Positions 10,275 through 22,115 of a DNA stretch of 64,000 bases are shown piece by piece. The DNA comes from UBA2376 sp035539655 (GTDB taxonomy: Bacteria > Myxococcota_A > Polyangia > Haliangiales > Haliangiaceae), in assembly GCA_035539655.1 (NCBI GenBank), contig DATLIC010000544.1, positions 1 through 64,000 of the forward strand, read 5' to 3'. The notes below the pieces were generated by a model. It did no database searches. It had not been told where the DNA came from and saw only the letters and a program-made list of their open reading frames with translations. The number at the start of each line of letters is the position of its first letter. Position 1 is the first letter of the stretch. Both the position numbers and the translations under genes were made by a program.

Positions 10275-11447
10275 ATGCCACCCACCCGCGGCCGCAAGGC
10301 CTTCACCATCCTCGCCATCGTGTCCGCCCTCGCGATCGGCGGCTACCTGTTCTACGGGTGGATGACCCGCGGCCGGGTCCGCACCGACAACGCGATGGTC
10401 GACGCCGACGTCACCCCGGTGTCGGCGCGGGTCGGCGGCACCGTCGCCACCGTCCACGTCGCCGATCACCAGCGCGTCGAGGCCAACGCGCCGCTGATCG
10501 ATCTCGAGCCGGCCGACCTCGCCGCCGGGCTCGCCCGCGCCGAGGCCGAGCTCGCCGCCGCGGTCGCCCAGGCCGCGGCCGCCGACGCCCAGGTCGAGAT
10601 CGTGCGGGCGTCGTCGACCGGCGGGCGGTCGTCGGCCCAGGCCCAGGTCAGCGCGTCCGGCGCCAGCGCGCGCACCGCCGACGCCCAGGTCAAGGCCGCC
10701 CAGGCCACACTGGCCCGCGCCCAGGCCGATCTCGAGCGCACCCGCAGCGATCTCGCGCGCGAGCAGGAGCTGCTGGCCAAGGGCGCCCTGCCCGGCGCCA
10801 CCGTCGAGCACACCCGCAGCGCGTTCGAGGTCGCCCAGGCCGCGGCCGACGCCGCGCGCGCCCAGCTCGCCGCCGCCCAGGAGCAGCGCCGGCTGGCCGT
10901 GGCCAACGTCGCCGCCGCCGAGGGCCGCTTCGAGCAGTCGAGCCCGGTCGAGGCCCAGGTCCGCGCCGCCGAGGCCCAGGCCCGGCTCGCCCACGCCCGC
11001 GTCGACGCCGCCGCGGCCGCCGTCGAGCAGGCCCGCCTCGAGCTCGCCCATGCCCACGTCACCGCGCCGATCGCCGGCACGGTGTCGCGGCTGGCCGTCC
11101 ACCCCGGCCAGGGCGTGTCGCCGGGCACGCCGCTGGTGGTGATCGTGCCCGACGAGACCTACGTGGTCGCCAACCTCAAGGAGACCGAGATCCACCGCAT
11201 CGAGCCCGGCGAGCCGGTCGACATCGAGATCGACGCGTTCCCCGATCGCACCTTCCACGGCAAGGTCGCCAGCATCGCCGCCGCCACCGGCGCCCGCTTC
11301 TCGCTGCTGCCCCCCGACAACGCCACCGGTAACTTCGTCAAGGTGGTCCAGCACGTCCCGGTCAAGATCGTCTGGGATCCGCCGCCGACCGGCGTGCCGC
11401 TGCGCGCCGGGCTATCGGCCGAGGTCACGATCCACGTCGCCAACTGA
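10275..11447 (+). CDS. EmrA/HlyD-type membrane fusion protein
   Basis: The protein has 390 aa. One N-terminal membrane helix (AFTILAIVSALAIGGYLFYGW) is followed by the half-motif VRTDNAMVDADVTPVSARVGG typical of EmrA adaptors, a long Ala/Gln/Glu-rich coiled-coil hairpin (about residues 75-245) and a C-terminal lipoyl/beta-barrel part (VTAPIAGTVSRLAVHPGQGVSPG). The ATG at 10275 has a GAGGAT site 5 nt upstream; a GTG at 10263 overlapping the exporter stop is an alternative. It links the exporter to an outer-membrane channel encoded elsewhere. Confidence 0.9.
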   Translation: MPPTRGRKAFTILAIVSALAIGGYLFYGWMTRGRVRTDNAMVDADVTPVSARVGGTVATVHVADHQRVEANAPLIDLEPADLAAGLARAEAELAAAVAQAAAADAQVEIVRASSTGGRSSAQAQVSASGASARTADAQVKAAQATLARAQADLERTRSDLAREQELLAKGALPGATVEHTRSAFEVAQAAADAARAQLAAAQEQRRLAVANVAAAEGRFEQSSPVEAQVRAAEAQARLAHARVDAAAAAVEQARLELAHAHVTAPIAGTVSRLAVHPGQGVSPGTPLVVIVPDETYVVANLKETEIHRIEPGEPVDIEIDAFPDRTFHGKVASIAAATGARFSLLPPDNATGNFVKVVQHVPVKIVWDPPPTGVPLRAGLSAEVTIHVAN

Positions 11448-11467
11448 TCACGGTAGGATGTCGGGCG

Positions 11468-14361
<2,894 letters not shown>

Positions 14362-14365
<4 letters not shown>

Positions 14366-15513
14366 CCCGGCTGTACGGCTACGCCGATCCGGCCGAGCAG
14401 GCGGCGATGCTGCTCGATCGCGTCCGCGTCGACGCCTACGCCCGCGCGATCGCCGCCACGGTGCGGCCGGGCGACGTGGTGCTCGACGTCGGCTCGGGCT
14501 CGGGCGTGCTGGCCATGCTGGCCGCCCGCGCCGGCGCGCGGCGCGTCTTCGCCGTCGAGCGCAGCGGCGCGATCGAGCTGTGCCGGCGCCACGCCGCCGA
14601 CAACGGGCTGGCCGCGGTGATCGAGCCGATCCGCGCCGACCTGGCCGAGCTCGACGCCCTGCCCGAGCGCCCGCGGGTGGTGGTCGCCGAGCTGCTCGGC
14701 CACTTCGCGCCGGCCGAGCAGCAGCACAAGGGCTACCGGCTCGCCCGCCGGCTGGCCGCCGACGGCGCGGTGCTGATCCCGTCGTCGTACCGGCTGGTGT
14801 TCGCCGCCGCCCGGCCGGGCGCGCTCGACCGCGAGCTGGCCGCGCTCGCCGATCTGCACGGCCTGCGCATGACGACGCTGATCGCGCGCCTGCGGCGGCG
14901 GGTCGCGATCACCCGCCTCGCGCCCGACGATCTGGTCGGTCCCGAGACCGACGGCCCGGCGCTGGCCGCCGACGCCGAGCTGCCGGCCCACTTCACCGGC
15001 ACCGCGCCGGTCGCGGTCGACGGGCCGGTCACCGCGATCGCGGTCAGCTTCACCGCCACCCTGGCGCCCGGCGTCGAGCTGACCTCGGCGGTCGGCGCCG
15101 CCGCCACCCACTGGGTCCAGACCGTGTTCCCGCTCGATCCGCCGCTGCCCGCGCGCGCCGGCGACGTCCTCGCCGTCGACCTGTGGCCGCGGGTCGCCGC
15201 CGATCGCGGCACCTGGGCGTGGCGTGTCCGGTCGCCGGACGGCACCGAGCGCGCCGGCGACGCCATGGACGCCCTGGTCGGCGACAAGTCCGACCTCCTG
15301 GCCCAGCTCGGCCTGCGCACCGGCGGCCCGTCGCCGACGCCGCCGCGCCTGGCGGCGTGGGCGGCGCTGCTCGGCGGCGACCTCGGCCCGACCGTCGATG
15401 TCGACGCCCTCGCCCGCGCGCTGCTCGCCCGCCTGCCCGGCCGCTATCCCGACCTCGCCGAGGCCCGCCAGGAGGTGCTCACGCTCCTGCGCGCGGTCGA
15501 TCGCACCGGCTGA
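14362..15513 (+). CDS. Protein arginine methyltransferase (PRMT)-like enzyme
   Basis: This 383-aa protein starts at a GTG overlapping the kinase stop by 4 nt. It is not a generic methyltransferase. It has the PRMT N-terminal signature (MLLDRVRVDAYARAI, residues 16-30), motif I VLDVGSGSG (40-48) with the acidic strand end VERS, and a double-E loop AELLGHFAPAE with E110 and E119 nine residues apart as in PRMT1. Motif LIPSSYRL and a THW loop (THWVQTVF from residue 249) complete the set. A C-terminal extension of about 110 residues follows the barrel. It should methylate arginines in proteins using SAM; its target is unknown, and the coupled kinase or its substrates are candidates. Confidence 0.85.
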
Positions 15514-15516
15514 CGC

Positions 15517-16728
15517 TCACGACGTGCGCATCGGTTGCGGCTTCAGGTAGACCGCCGACCGCCACACCCACTCGAGCGGGCCGAGCCGGAAGAAGCGCAG
15601 CCAGCTGTGTGCGAGCGCGATCTGCACGGCGAAGATCGCCAGGGCCAGGCCGAGGCAGCCGGCGACGCCGACCGAGCCGGCCCAGCCGAGGCCCCAGCCG
15701 TAGAACAGGAACGTGCAGATCAGGCTCTGCGCGACGTAGGTCGTGAGCGGCATCCGGCCGACCGGCGCCACGATGGTGAGGACGCGCCGCCAGGTCGGGC
15801 GCTGCATCAACAGCACGACGATGCCCACGTAGGCGAGCGCCAGGGCGAGAAGCCCGATCTGCTCGATCGTCCGGGCGGCGAGGCGGCCGCCCAGCCCGTG
15901 GGCGGACAGCTCGAACACGCCGAGCCGCGCGAGCACCTCGAGCGCGGTGGTGACGGCGGCGATCGCCCCGCCCCATGCGGCGAACCGGCGGAACACGGGC
16001 AGGTGATCGGCGCCATCTCGCTCGAACCACCGTCGGGTGCCGGCGACGTAGCCGAGCAGGAACCGGCCGAGGGTCCACAAGAAGTACCAGGCGTAGATGT
16101 GCGCGCACCACACCAGCGCGTAGCGGAGGTGCTCCCACCAGAGCCCGGCGCGGTCGGGGCGATGCAGCGCCGCGGCCATCCGCGCGGTGTGGGCGCCGAA
16201 CTCGCGCGGCTCCATGAACACCCGGAAGGTGGCGAGGAACACCTCGGGGATCGCCATCACGACGACGACGGGCACGAAGGTGAGCGCGAGCGCCCACGCG
16301 ACCCGCGCGCGGTTCGACGCGTGGACGAACGCGAGCATTCCGAACCCCGACACCGCGTAGGTCCACGTCACGTCGCCCCACCACAACCCGGTGACGTGCA
16401 GCGCGCCCAGCGCGAACAGCACGATCAGCCGGCGCACGTACAGGCCGATCACCGGGCGCCCGCGCTCCTGGGCGCGCAGGAGCTGGACCGCGAAGCCGAA
16501 GCCGAACAGCAGGGTCAGCAGGGTCTGCGCCTTGCTCTCGACGAAGATGGCGAGCAGCCAGTGGGCGATCTCGTCGAGCGTGGTCGGCGCCGGCGCCGGC
16601 CCGCGCTGCGCCCACCGGCCGCTGTACAGGACCATGTTCCCGACCATCACGCCGCACAGCGCGAGGCCGCGGAGCACGTCGAGGGTGACGACCCGTTCGC
16701 GCGGTGGGACCGGTGCGAGCTCGGACAC
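15517..16728 (-). CDS. DUF418 family membrane protein
   Basis: The 403-aa polytopic protein starts at GTG 16728 behind a GGAG site (GAAGGAGCGCCC). It opens with RVVTLDVLRGLALCGVMVGNM, the typical N-terminal motif of DUF418 and related acyltransferase-3-like proteins, and ends with the DUF418 segment GRMPLTTYVAQSLICTFLFYGWG...GPLEWVWRSAVY. About nine to ten helices can be seen. The family is thought to be transporters or acyl-transfer enzymes, without a proven reaction. It lies 16 nt downstream of the cyclase gene on the same strand, so the two are probably co-transcribed. It converges with the PRMT gene. Confidence 0.88.
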   Translation of the reverse strand: MSELAPVPPRERVVTLDVLRGLALCGVMVGNMVLYSGRWAQRGPAPAPTTLDEIAHWLLAIFVESKAQTLLTLLFGFGFAVQLLRAQERGRPVIGLYVRRLIVLFALGALHVTGLWWGDVTWTYAVSGFGMLAFVHASNRARVAWALALTFVPVVVVMAIPEVFLATFRVFMEPREFGAHTARMAAALHRPDRAGLWWEHLRYALVWCAHIYAWYFLWTLGRFLLGYVAGTRRWFERDGADHLPVFRRFAAWGGAIAAVTTALEVLARLGVFELSAHGLGGRLAARTIEQIGLLALALAYVGIVVLLMQRPTWRRVLTIVAPVGRMPLTTYVAQSLICTFLFYGWGLGWAGSVGVAGCLGLALAIFAVQIALAHSWLRFFRLGPLEWVWRSAVYLKPQPMRTS

Positions 16729-16744
16729 GGGCGCTCCTTCGCGG

Positions 16745-18598
16745 TCAGCCGTCGCGGTACACGGTCCAGCGCTTGACCGGGATCTCCTCGGGCAGCGCGC
16801 GCGAGCGGTAGACGTCGTCCTCGAGCGCGGCGCCCTGGGCGGCCAGCCAGTCGGCGACACCGGGCGCGGCGTGGGTGGCGGCGGTCATGGCGATCTGCCA
16901 CGCCTCGGCCAGCGCCTGCAGCTTGGCGGCGACGTTCACCGTGCCGCCGAAGTAGTCGATGTTGGCGTTGAGCTTGACCGCGATGCACGGCCCGGTGTTG
17001 AGCGAGATGCGCAGGCGCGCGACCGAGTGGGTGCACGCCGGCGGGAACCGGTCGTGGATCGCCTTGGCGCACTTGACCGCGTCGAGCGGATCGTTGAACG
17101 CGCCCATGGCGGCGTCGCCGATGGTCTTGACCACCGCGCCGCGGTGGGCGCCGATCAGGCCGAACACGTCGGCGAAGTGGCGGCGGACCTCGACGAACGC
17201 CGCCGGATCGCCGCGGGTGGCGTACAGCGCGGTCGAGCCGACCATGTCGGTGAACAGGATGGTCTGCTCGCCGATCGCCAGCTGGACGTCGGCGCCGAGG
17301 TACTCCTCGCTGAACAGGTCGCGGAACTCCTGGAACGACAGCAGCCGGCCCGGGCGCAGGGCGACGTCCGACCACTGGGCGTCCTCGACGACGAACTGGG
17401 TCGCGGCGGCGCCGTCGTTGCGCAGGACCAGGGTCGGCGTCGGCGCCACCGCGCGCTCGACCGGCCCGTCGGTCGCCCGCCACTCGACGGCGGCGGCGCC
17501 GCCGGGCTCGACGTCGAGGTAGCCGTAGGTCTCCGAGCCGTGCAGGCGGGTGCGAAACCGCCGCGGCGGCAGCGCCACCGCCAGCTCGGCGACCTCGCCG
17601 GCGGCGAGCGCCCGCTGGACCCGCACGTGCTGCTTCTGGGCCGGCTCGGCGCTGCAGAAGCTGTGCTGCTCGATGGTGCGGATCGACTTGTGGACGCGGA
17701 AGGTGATCTCGACCGCGTGCTCGCGATCGGTGCCGAACTCGAGCGCGCAGGTGTCGCACGCCGCCCGGGTCGGCACCGCGCCCAGCGCGCCGACGCCCTC
17801 GGCGCCGCGGCAGTGCGGGCACACGATGTCCCACGACAGATCGAGCAGGCCGGCCCGGGTCGCGTGCAGGAAGGTCCGCAGCATGGTGTCCTCGGGCAGG
17901 CCCCACGCCCGCGCCCGCTCGCGGACCTGGATGCGGACCAGGTCGGCCTCGTCGCCATGGGCGACCCAGTCGCACAGCCGCTCGACCGCGACGCGCTCGA
18001 GGCCCTGCCCGGTCAGCTCGCGCGCGATGGTGTCGAGCCGCGCCCGCGCCTCGGGCATCAGCTCGTGGCGCACGACCAGCGCGTCGGGCACGGCCGCGCT
18101 GGCGGCGAGCTGGCGATCGAGGTCGGCCATGACCTTGCGGTAGGCGCGCTCGATCGCTCCGAAGCCGACCCGGCACGCCGCCGCGCCCAGCGCGCCGCGC
18201 GGCAGCACGCCGAAGTAGACGTAGAGCCGCGAGCCGCCGGCCGGCAGCGGCTCGATGCGCTGGATCGCGTGGATCACCCGCGGGAAGCCCTTGTCGTAGA
18301 CCCGGACGCACTCGAGCCACTCGCCGGCGACCCAGTTCCACGGCACCTCGAGCCACTCGTGGCGCACGCCGGCGTTCTTCGACCAGCCGAACCGCTGGCC
18401 GTCACGCTCGTAGAAGTGCAGCTCGGAGGTGCCGAGCGCGCGGTTGAGCCGCGACGTGTCCGAGGTCACCCGCCACACCGCCTCGGGAGCGGCGGTCAGC
18501 TCGAACACCCACAGGTAGTCCTGCCGCTTGCCGTCGCCGTACTTCGCCGGCCACGGGTGCAGGCGGAGGAGCTGCTCGAGCGATAGCGGCTCGCTCAC
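16745..18598 (-). CDS. Class III adenylate/guanylate cyclase with N-terminal SRPBCC-like (DUF5939) region
   Basis: The protein has 617 aa from GTG 18598. The first 190 residues resemble a START/SRPBCC ligand-binding fold (VFELTAAPEAVWRVTSDTSRLNRALG), followed by a zinc-ribbon-like pair CPHC (about 259) and CDTC (about 279). The cyclase domain occupies about residues 440-590, with metal aspartates in FTDMVGST (D451) and TIGDAAMGAF (D495). The usual transition-state Asn-x3-Arg is NVAAK here (N555, K559), so arginine is replaced by lysine. It should make cyclic nucleotide in response to a signal at the N-terminal modules. It is divergent from the oxidoreductase gene across 45 bp. Confidence 0.88.
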   Translation of the reverse strand: MSEPLSLEQLLRLHPWPAKYGDGKRQDYLWVFELTAAPEAVWRVTSDTSRLNRALGTSELHFYERDGQRFGWSKNAGVRHEWLEVPWNWVAGEWLECVRVYDKGFPRVIHAIQRIEPLPAGGSRLYVYFGVLPRGALGAAACRVGFGAIERAYRKVMADLDRQLAASAAVPDALVVRHELMPEARARLDTIARELTGQGLERVAVERLCDWVAHGDEADLVRIQVRERARAWGLPEDTMLRTFLHATRAGLLDLSWDIVCPHCRGAEGVGALGAVPTRAACDTCALEFGTDREHAVEITFRVHKSIRTIEQHSFCSAEPAQKQHVRVQRALAAGEVAELAVALPPRRFRTRLHGSETYGYLDVEPGGAAAVEWRATDGPVERAVAPTPTLVLRNDGAAATQFVVEDAQWSDVALRPGRLLSFQEFRDLFSEEYLGADVQLAIGEQTILFTDMVGSTALYATRGDPAAFVEVRRHFADVFGLIGAHRGAVVKTIGDAAMGAFNDPLDAVKCAKAIHDRFPPACTHSVARLRISLNTGPCIAVKLNANIDYFGGTVNVAAKLQALAEAWQIAMTAATHAAPGVADWLAAQGAALEDDVYRSRALPEEIPVKRWTVYRDG

Positions 18599-18642
18599 GC
18601 GATCCTCAGGGTAGAGTCGTGACCCAGCCGGAGCGAGCCCAT

Positions 18643-20847
18643 ATGCCCGTCACCCATTATCGCAGCTGTACCCTGTGCGAGGCCACCTGCGGGGTGGCGA
18701 TCGACATCGACGGCGACCAGGTGGTCGCCATCCGCGGCGACGACGCCGACCCGTTCTCCCGCGGTTACATCTGCCCCAAGGCGACCGCGCTGGCCGACCT
18801 GCACCACGACCCCGATCGGCTGCGGCGCCCGATCGCCCGCGACGGCGACCGCTGGCGCGAGCTCGGCTGGGACGAGGCGTTCGATCTGGTCGCCGGCAAG
18901 CTCCGCGCCACCCAGGCCGCCCACGGCAAGCAGGCGGTCGGCGTCTACCAGGGCAACCCGAGCGCCCACAACCTCGGCCTGCTCACCTTCGGCCAGCTGC
19001 TGTTCCGCTTCCTCGGCACCCGCAACCTGTTCTCGGCGACCTCGGCCGATCAGCTGCCCCACATGCTGGCGGCGCTGACCATGTTCGGCGACCAGCTGCT
19101 GATGGCGGTGCCCGACATCGATCGCACCGACCACATGCTGATCCTCGGCGGCAACCCGCTGGTGTCGAACGGCAGCATCATGACCGCGCCCGACGTCAAG
19201 GCGCGGCTCAAGGCGATCCAGGCCCGCGGCGGCCAGGTCGTCGTCGTCGATCCGCGCCGGACCGAGACCGCCGAGCTGGCCGATCGCCACCTGTTCATCC
19301 GCCCCGGCACCGACGCGGTGTTCCTGCTGTCGCTGCTGCACGTGCTGTACGCCGAGCGGCTGGTCCAGCCCGGCCGGCTGGCCGACTTCACCGACGGCGT
19401 CGACGAGCTGGGCCGCCTCGCCGCCCGGTTCGCGCCCGAGGTCACCGCCGCCGCGACCGGCATCGCCCCCGACGACGTCCGCGCGGTCGCCCGCGCCTTC
19501 GCCGCCGCGCCGCGCGCGGTCTGCTACGGCCGCCTCGGCGTGTGCACCCAGGAGTTCGGCGGCCTGGCGGCGTGGCTGTGCTACGCGGTCAACGTGGTCA
19601 CCGGCCGCCTCGACGCGCCCGGGGGCCTGATGTTCACCACCCCGGCGGTCGACATCCTGCCGCTGGCCCGCCGCATCGGCTTCGAGGGCGGCTACGCCCG
19701 CTGGACCAGCCGGGTCCGCGGCCTGCCCGAGTTCGGCGGTGAGCTGCCGGTGGTCACGCTGGCCGAGGAGATCGAGACGCCCGGCCCGGGCCAGCTGCGC
19801 GCGCTGATCACCGTCGCCGGCAACCCGGTGCTGTCGTCGCCCAACGGCCGCCGCCTCGACGCCGCGCTGGCCGGCCTCGACTTCATGGTCTCGATCGATC
19901 CGTACCTCAACGAGACCACCCGCCACGCCCACGTGATCCTGCCGCCGACCTCGCCGCTCGAGCGATCGCACTACGACCTCGCGCTGGCCGCGTTCGCGGT
20001 GCGCAACGTCGCCAAGTACTCGCCGCCGCTGTTCGCGCGCGGCGACGACCAGCGCCACGACTGGGAGATCTGCGCCGAGCTGCTCACCCGCCTGCAGGTG
20101 CCGGCCGGGCCGCTCGGCGTGGTCCGCAAGGCCGCGCGCCGGGCCCTGCTCGCCCTCGGTCCCGAGGCCATCCTCGAGGCCGGCCTGCGCACCGGGCCGC
20201 ACGGCCTGCGCAAGGGCACGGCCGGGCTGTCGCTGGCCAAGCTGCGCGCCCAGCCGCACGGCGTCGACCTCGGCGCGCTCGAGCCGCGCCTGCCCGCGCG
20301 CCTGAACACGCCCGGTCGCCGGGTCGTGCTGTGCCCGTCGATCTACGTCTCCGATCTGCCCCGGCTCGAGGCGCGCCTCGCCGAGTGGTCGCGGCCGCGC
20401 GCCGCCGGCGAGCTGACCCTGGTCGGCCGCCGCCACCTGCGCAGCAACAACTCGTGGCTCCACAACAGCGCGCGCCTGGTCAAGGGCAAGCCGCGCTGCA
20501 CCCTGCTGATGCACCCGGCCGACGCCGCCGCCCGCGGCCTCGGCGCCGGCGACCGCGTGCGGCTGGCGTCGCGCGCCGGCGCCATCGTGGTGCCGGTCGA
20601 GCTGACCGACGAGATGATGCCGGGGGTGGTCAGCCTCCCTCACGGCTGGGGCCACGATCGCCCGGGCACCCGCACCACCGTCGCGACCGCCCACGCCGGC
20701 GCGTCGATCAACGACGTCACCGACGAGACGTTCCTCGACCTGCTGTCGGGCACCGCGGCGCTGTCGGGCGTGACGGTGATGGTCGAGCGCGCGGCGGCGG
20801 TCCGGCCGGCGCCGGAGCGCGGCGCGACCGCGGAGATCTCCGGATAG
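18643..20847 (+). CDS. Molybdopterin-dependent oxidoreductase (formate dehydrogenase/nitrate reductase superfamily)
   Basis: The 734-aa enzyme has a ferredoxin-type [4Fe-4S] motif near the N-terminus (CTLCEATCGV, then YICPK) and the molybdopterin-binding domains of the DMSO reductase superfamily (ILGGNPLVSNG, VVVDPRRTETAELADRHLFIRPGTD). The C-terminal domain contains SNNSWLHNS and VSLPHGWGH, as in formate dehydrogenase-like proteins. There is no Tat signal, so it is probably cytoplasmic. ATG 18643 was chosen because a GGAG lies about 10 nt upstream; GTG 18619 is an alternative. No electron-transfer subunit is encoded beside it. The substrate is unknown. Confidence 0.88.
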   Translation: MPVTHYRSCTLCEATCGVAIDIDGDQVVAIRGDDADPFSRGYICPKATALADLHHDPDRLRRPIARDGDRWRELGWDEAFDLVAGKLRATQAAHGKQAVGVYQGNPSAHNLGLLTFGQLLFRFLGTRNLFSATSADQLPHMLAALTMFGDQLLMAVPDIDRTDHMLILGGNPLVSNGSIMTAPDVKARLKAIQARGGQVVVVDPRRTETAELADRHLFIRPGTDAVFLLSLLHVLYAERLVQPGRLADFTDGVDELGRLAARFAPEVTAAATGIAPDDVRAVARAFAAAPRAVCYGRLGVCTQEFGGLAAWLCYAVNVVTGRLDAPGGLMFTTPAVDILPLARRIGFEGGYARWTSRVRGLPEFGGELPVVTLAEEIETPGPGQLRALITVAGNPVLSSPNGRRLDAALAGLDFMVSIDPYLNETTRHAHVILPPTSPLERSHYDLALAAFAVRNVAKYSPPLFARGDDQRHDWEICAELLTRLQVPAGPLGVVRKAARRALLALGPEAILEAGLRTGPHGLRKGTAGLSLAKLRAQPHGVDLGALEPRLPARLNTPGRRVVLCPSIYVSDLPRLEARLAEWSRPRAAGELTLVGRRHLRSNNSWLHNSARLVKGKPRCTLLMHPADAAARGLGAGDRVRLASRAGAIVVPVELTDEMMPGVVSLPHGWGHDRPGTRTTVATAHAGASINDVTDETFLDLLSGTAALSGVTVMVERAAAVRPAPERGATAEISG

Positions 20848-20885
20848 CCCCGCGAGGCGGCACGGCGGTTGCTCCGCCCGACGGC

Positions 20886-21224
20886 ATGCGCACTTCACAA
20901 GCTGGACGCCTCCGTCATCCGATCGTCGTGACCCTGGGCAGCGCGCTGATCGCCGCGGCGCTCCTCGGCCCCGCGGTCGCGCAGCAACCCGGCCAGACCG
21001 CACCGAAACCCACCAAGACCGAGGTGGAGGGCGTGATCGAGGACCTCTCGGGCACCTGTCCGTCGGTCAACTTCACCGTCGGCGGCGCGGCGGTGGTCGT
21101 CGACGCCCGGACCCGCTTCGACGACGGGTCGTGCGCCGACCTGGCCAACGGCAAGCGGGTCGAGGTCGACGGCATGAGCCACGACAAGAAGCTCCATGCC
21201 ACGGAGGTCGACTTCGACCACTGA
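20886..21224 (+). CDS. Exported DUF5666-like protein
   Basis: The 112-aa protein has a signal peptide (PIVVTLGSALIAAALLGPAVAQQ, cleavage after AVA). The mature part VEGVIEDLSGTCPSVNFTVGGAAVVVDARTRF...GKRVEVDG fits the small OB-like DUF5666 domain, of unknown function. It lies 38 bp after the molybdoenzyme gene on the same strand. It is probably periplasmic. Confidence 0.7.
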   Translation: MRTSQAGRLRHPIVVTLGSALIAAALLGPAVAQQPGQTAPKPTKTEVEGVIEDLSGTCPSVNFTVGGAAVVVDARTRFDDGSCADLANGKRVEVDGMSHDKKLHATEVDFDH

Positions 21225-21275
21225 GCCGCGACCCGTCCGAAGCAACCCGTCGGAGGACTGCCGAGTCCAACCGGC

Positions 21276-21851
21276 ATGCGCATGCGGTGGCCCGCCGCGA
21301 TCGTCGTGATGGTGGCGGGGTCGGCGGCGGCGTGGGCCGAGCCGCCCGGCGAGGCGCCGAGCGTGAACACGCGCTCCTCGCTCGAGGACGACGGCCCGCT
21401 GCTCACGATCGATCCCACGCTGGCGACGCAGCTCGAGGGCCTCGGCGCGATGGAGGACGCCGAGCGGACCGTGATCCGGCTCGATCCCCGCACCGTGCTG
21501 ACCCTCGAGGGCTCGTGGTGGTCGAACACCGACGACGATGACAACCTCCTGCCGGCGATCGATGTCCCCGGGCGAGGCTGGCGGGCCGGCGGGCAGCTGT
21601 CGCGCGATCTCGGCTGGGCGACGCTCGAGGTCAGCGGCCTGTTCAGCCAGGCCGACCTCCAGTACGGCGCGCTCGAGAGCGCCCGCCACGTCGACCTCGG
21701 CATCGGGCTGGTCCGGCGGTTCCAGCTGTCGCGCTGGATGCGCGCGTGGATCCGGCTCGGCGTCAGCCAGCGCATCTGGCTCGGCGACTCGCCGACCGGC
21801 GAGGCGAGCTCGACGACGATCGGGATCAGCATCGGGACGACGTTCCGCTAG
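21276..21851 (+). CDS. Exported protein, possible outer-membrane barrel
   Basis: The 191-aa protein has a signal peptide (MRMRWPAAIVVMVAGSAAAWAE). The mature part alternates polar and hydrophobic residues in strand-like blocks (VLTLEGSWWSN, WRAGGQLSRDLGWATLEVSGLFSQADL, AWIRLGVSQRIWLG) and ends in a strand closing with phenylalanine and arginine (TTIGISIGTTFR). This suggests a small outer-membrane beta barrel. I do not recognise a family. An ATG two codons downstream is an equally possible start. A GGAGG lies 21 nt upstream, which is rather far. Confidence 0.6.
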   Translation: MRMRWPAAIVVMVAGSAAAWAEPPGEAPSVNTRSSLEDDGPLLTIDPTLATQLEGLGAMEDAERTVIRLDPRTVLTLEGSWWSNTDDDDNLLPAIDVPGRGWRAGGQLSRDLGWATLEVSGLFSQADLQYGALESARHVDLGIGLVRRFQLSRWMRAWIRLGVSQRIWLGDSPTGEASSTTIGISIGTTFR

Positions 21852-21907
21852 CCCATCTGGCGGCCGCCGGGTCCGGTCCTACGTTGCGCTGCAACCGGAG
21901 GAGCGAA

Positions 21908-22105
21908 CAAACCTCGCCCGGCGCCATCCAGTCCGAGCTGATCGAGGGCACGTCGGACGCGCCGACCCTGGCCGGGTTGAAGGCCCTCTACCAGCAGGCG
22001 ATCTCCCCCGACGCGGTCGCGCGCGCCATCGCCTACGCGATCCAGCAGCCCCCCGACGTCGACATCAACGAGATCGTCCTGCGCCCGACCGCGCAGGAGT
22101 TCTGA
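21908..22105 (+). pseudogene. C-terminal remnant of a short-chain dehydrogenase (SDR)
   Basis: The frame ending at 22105 reads SPGAIQSELIEG, then SPDAVARAIAYAIQQP and DVDINEIVLRPTAQEF. This is the typical C-terminal end of YdfG-like SDR enzymes (post-Rossmann SPGAxxTEL motif to the terminal RPTAQ). The first two thirds, including the NAD-binding TGxxxGIG and YxxxK motifs, are missing; upstream lies the preceding gene in an unrelated frame. It is a truncated gene remnant. No convincing start codon was found. Confidence 0.7.
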
Positions 22106-22115
22106 GCCGACCCGC

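Noticed and set aside
8260..10281. 673-codon minus-strand open frame over the exporter gene
   Set aside because: The composition (Gly, Asp, Arg, His, Gln runs) is that of an antisense frame and the plus strand encodes a clear 14-helix transporter.
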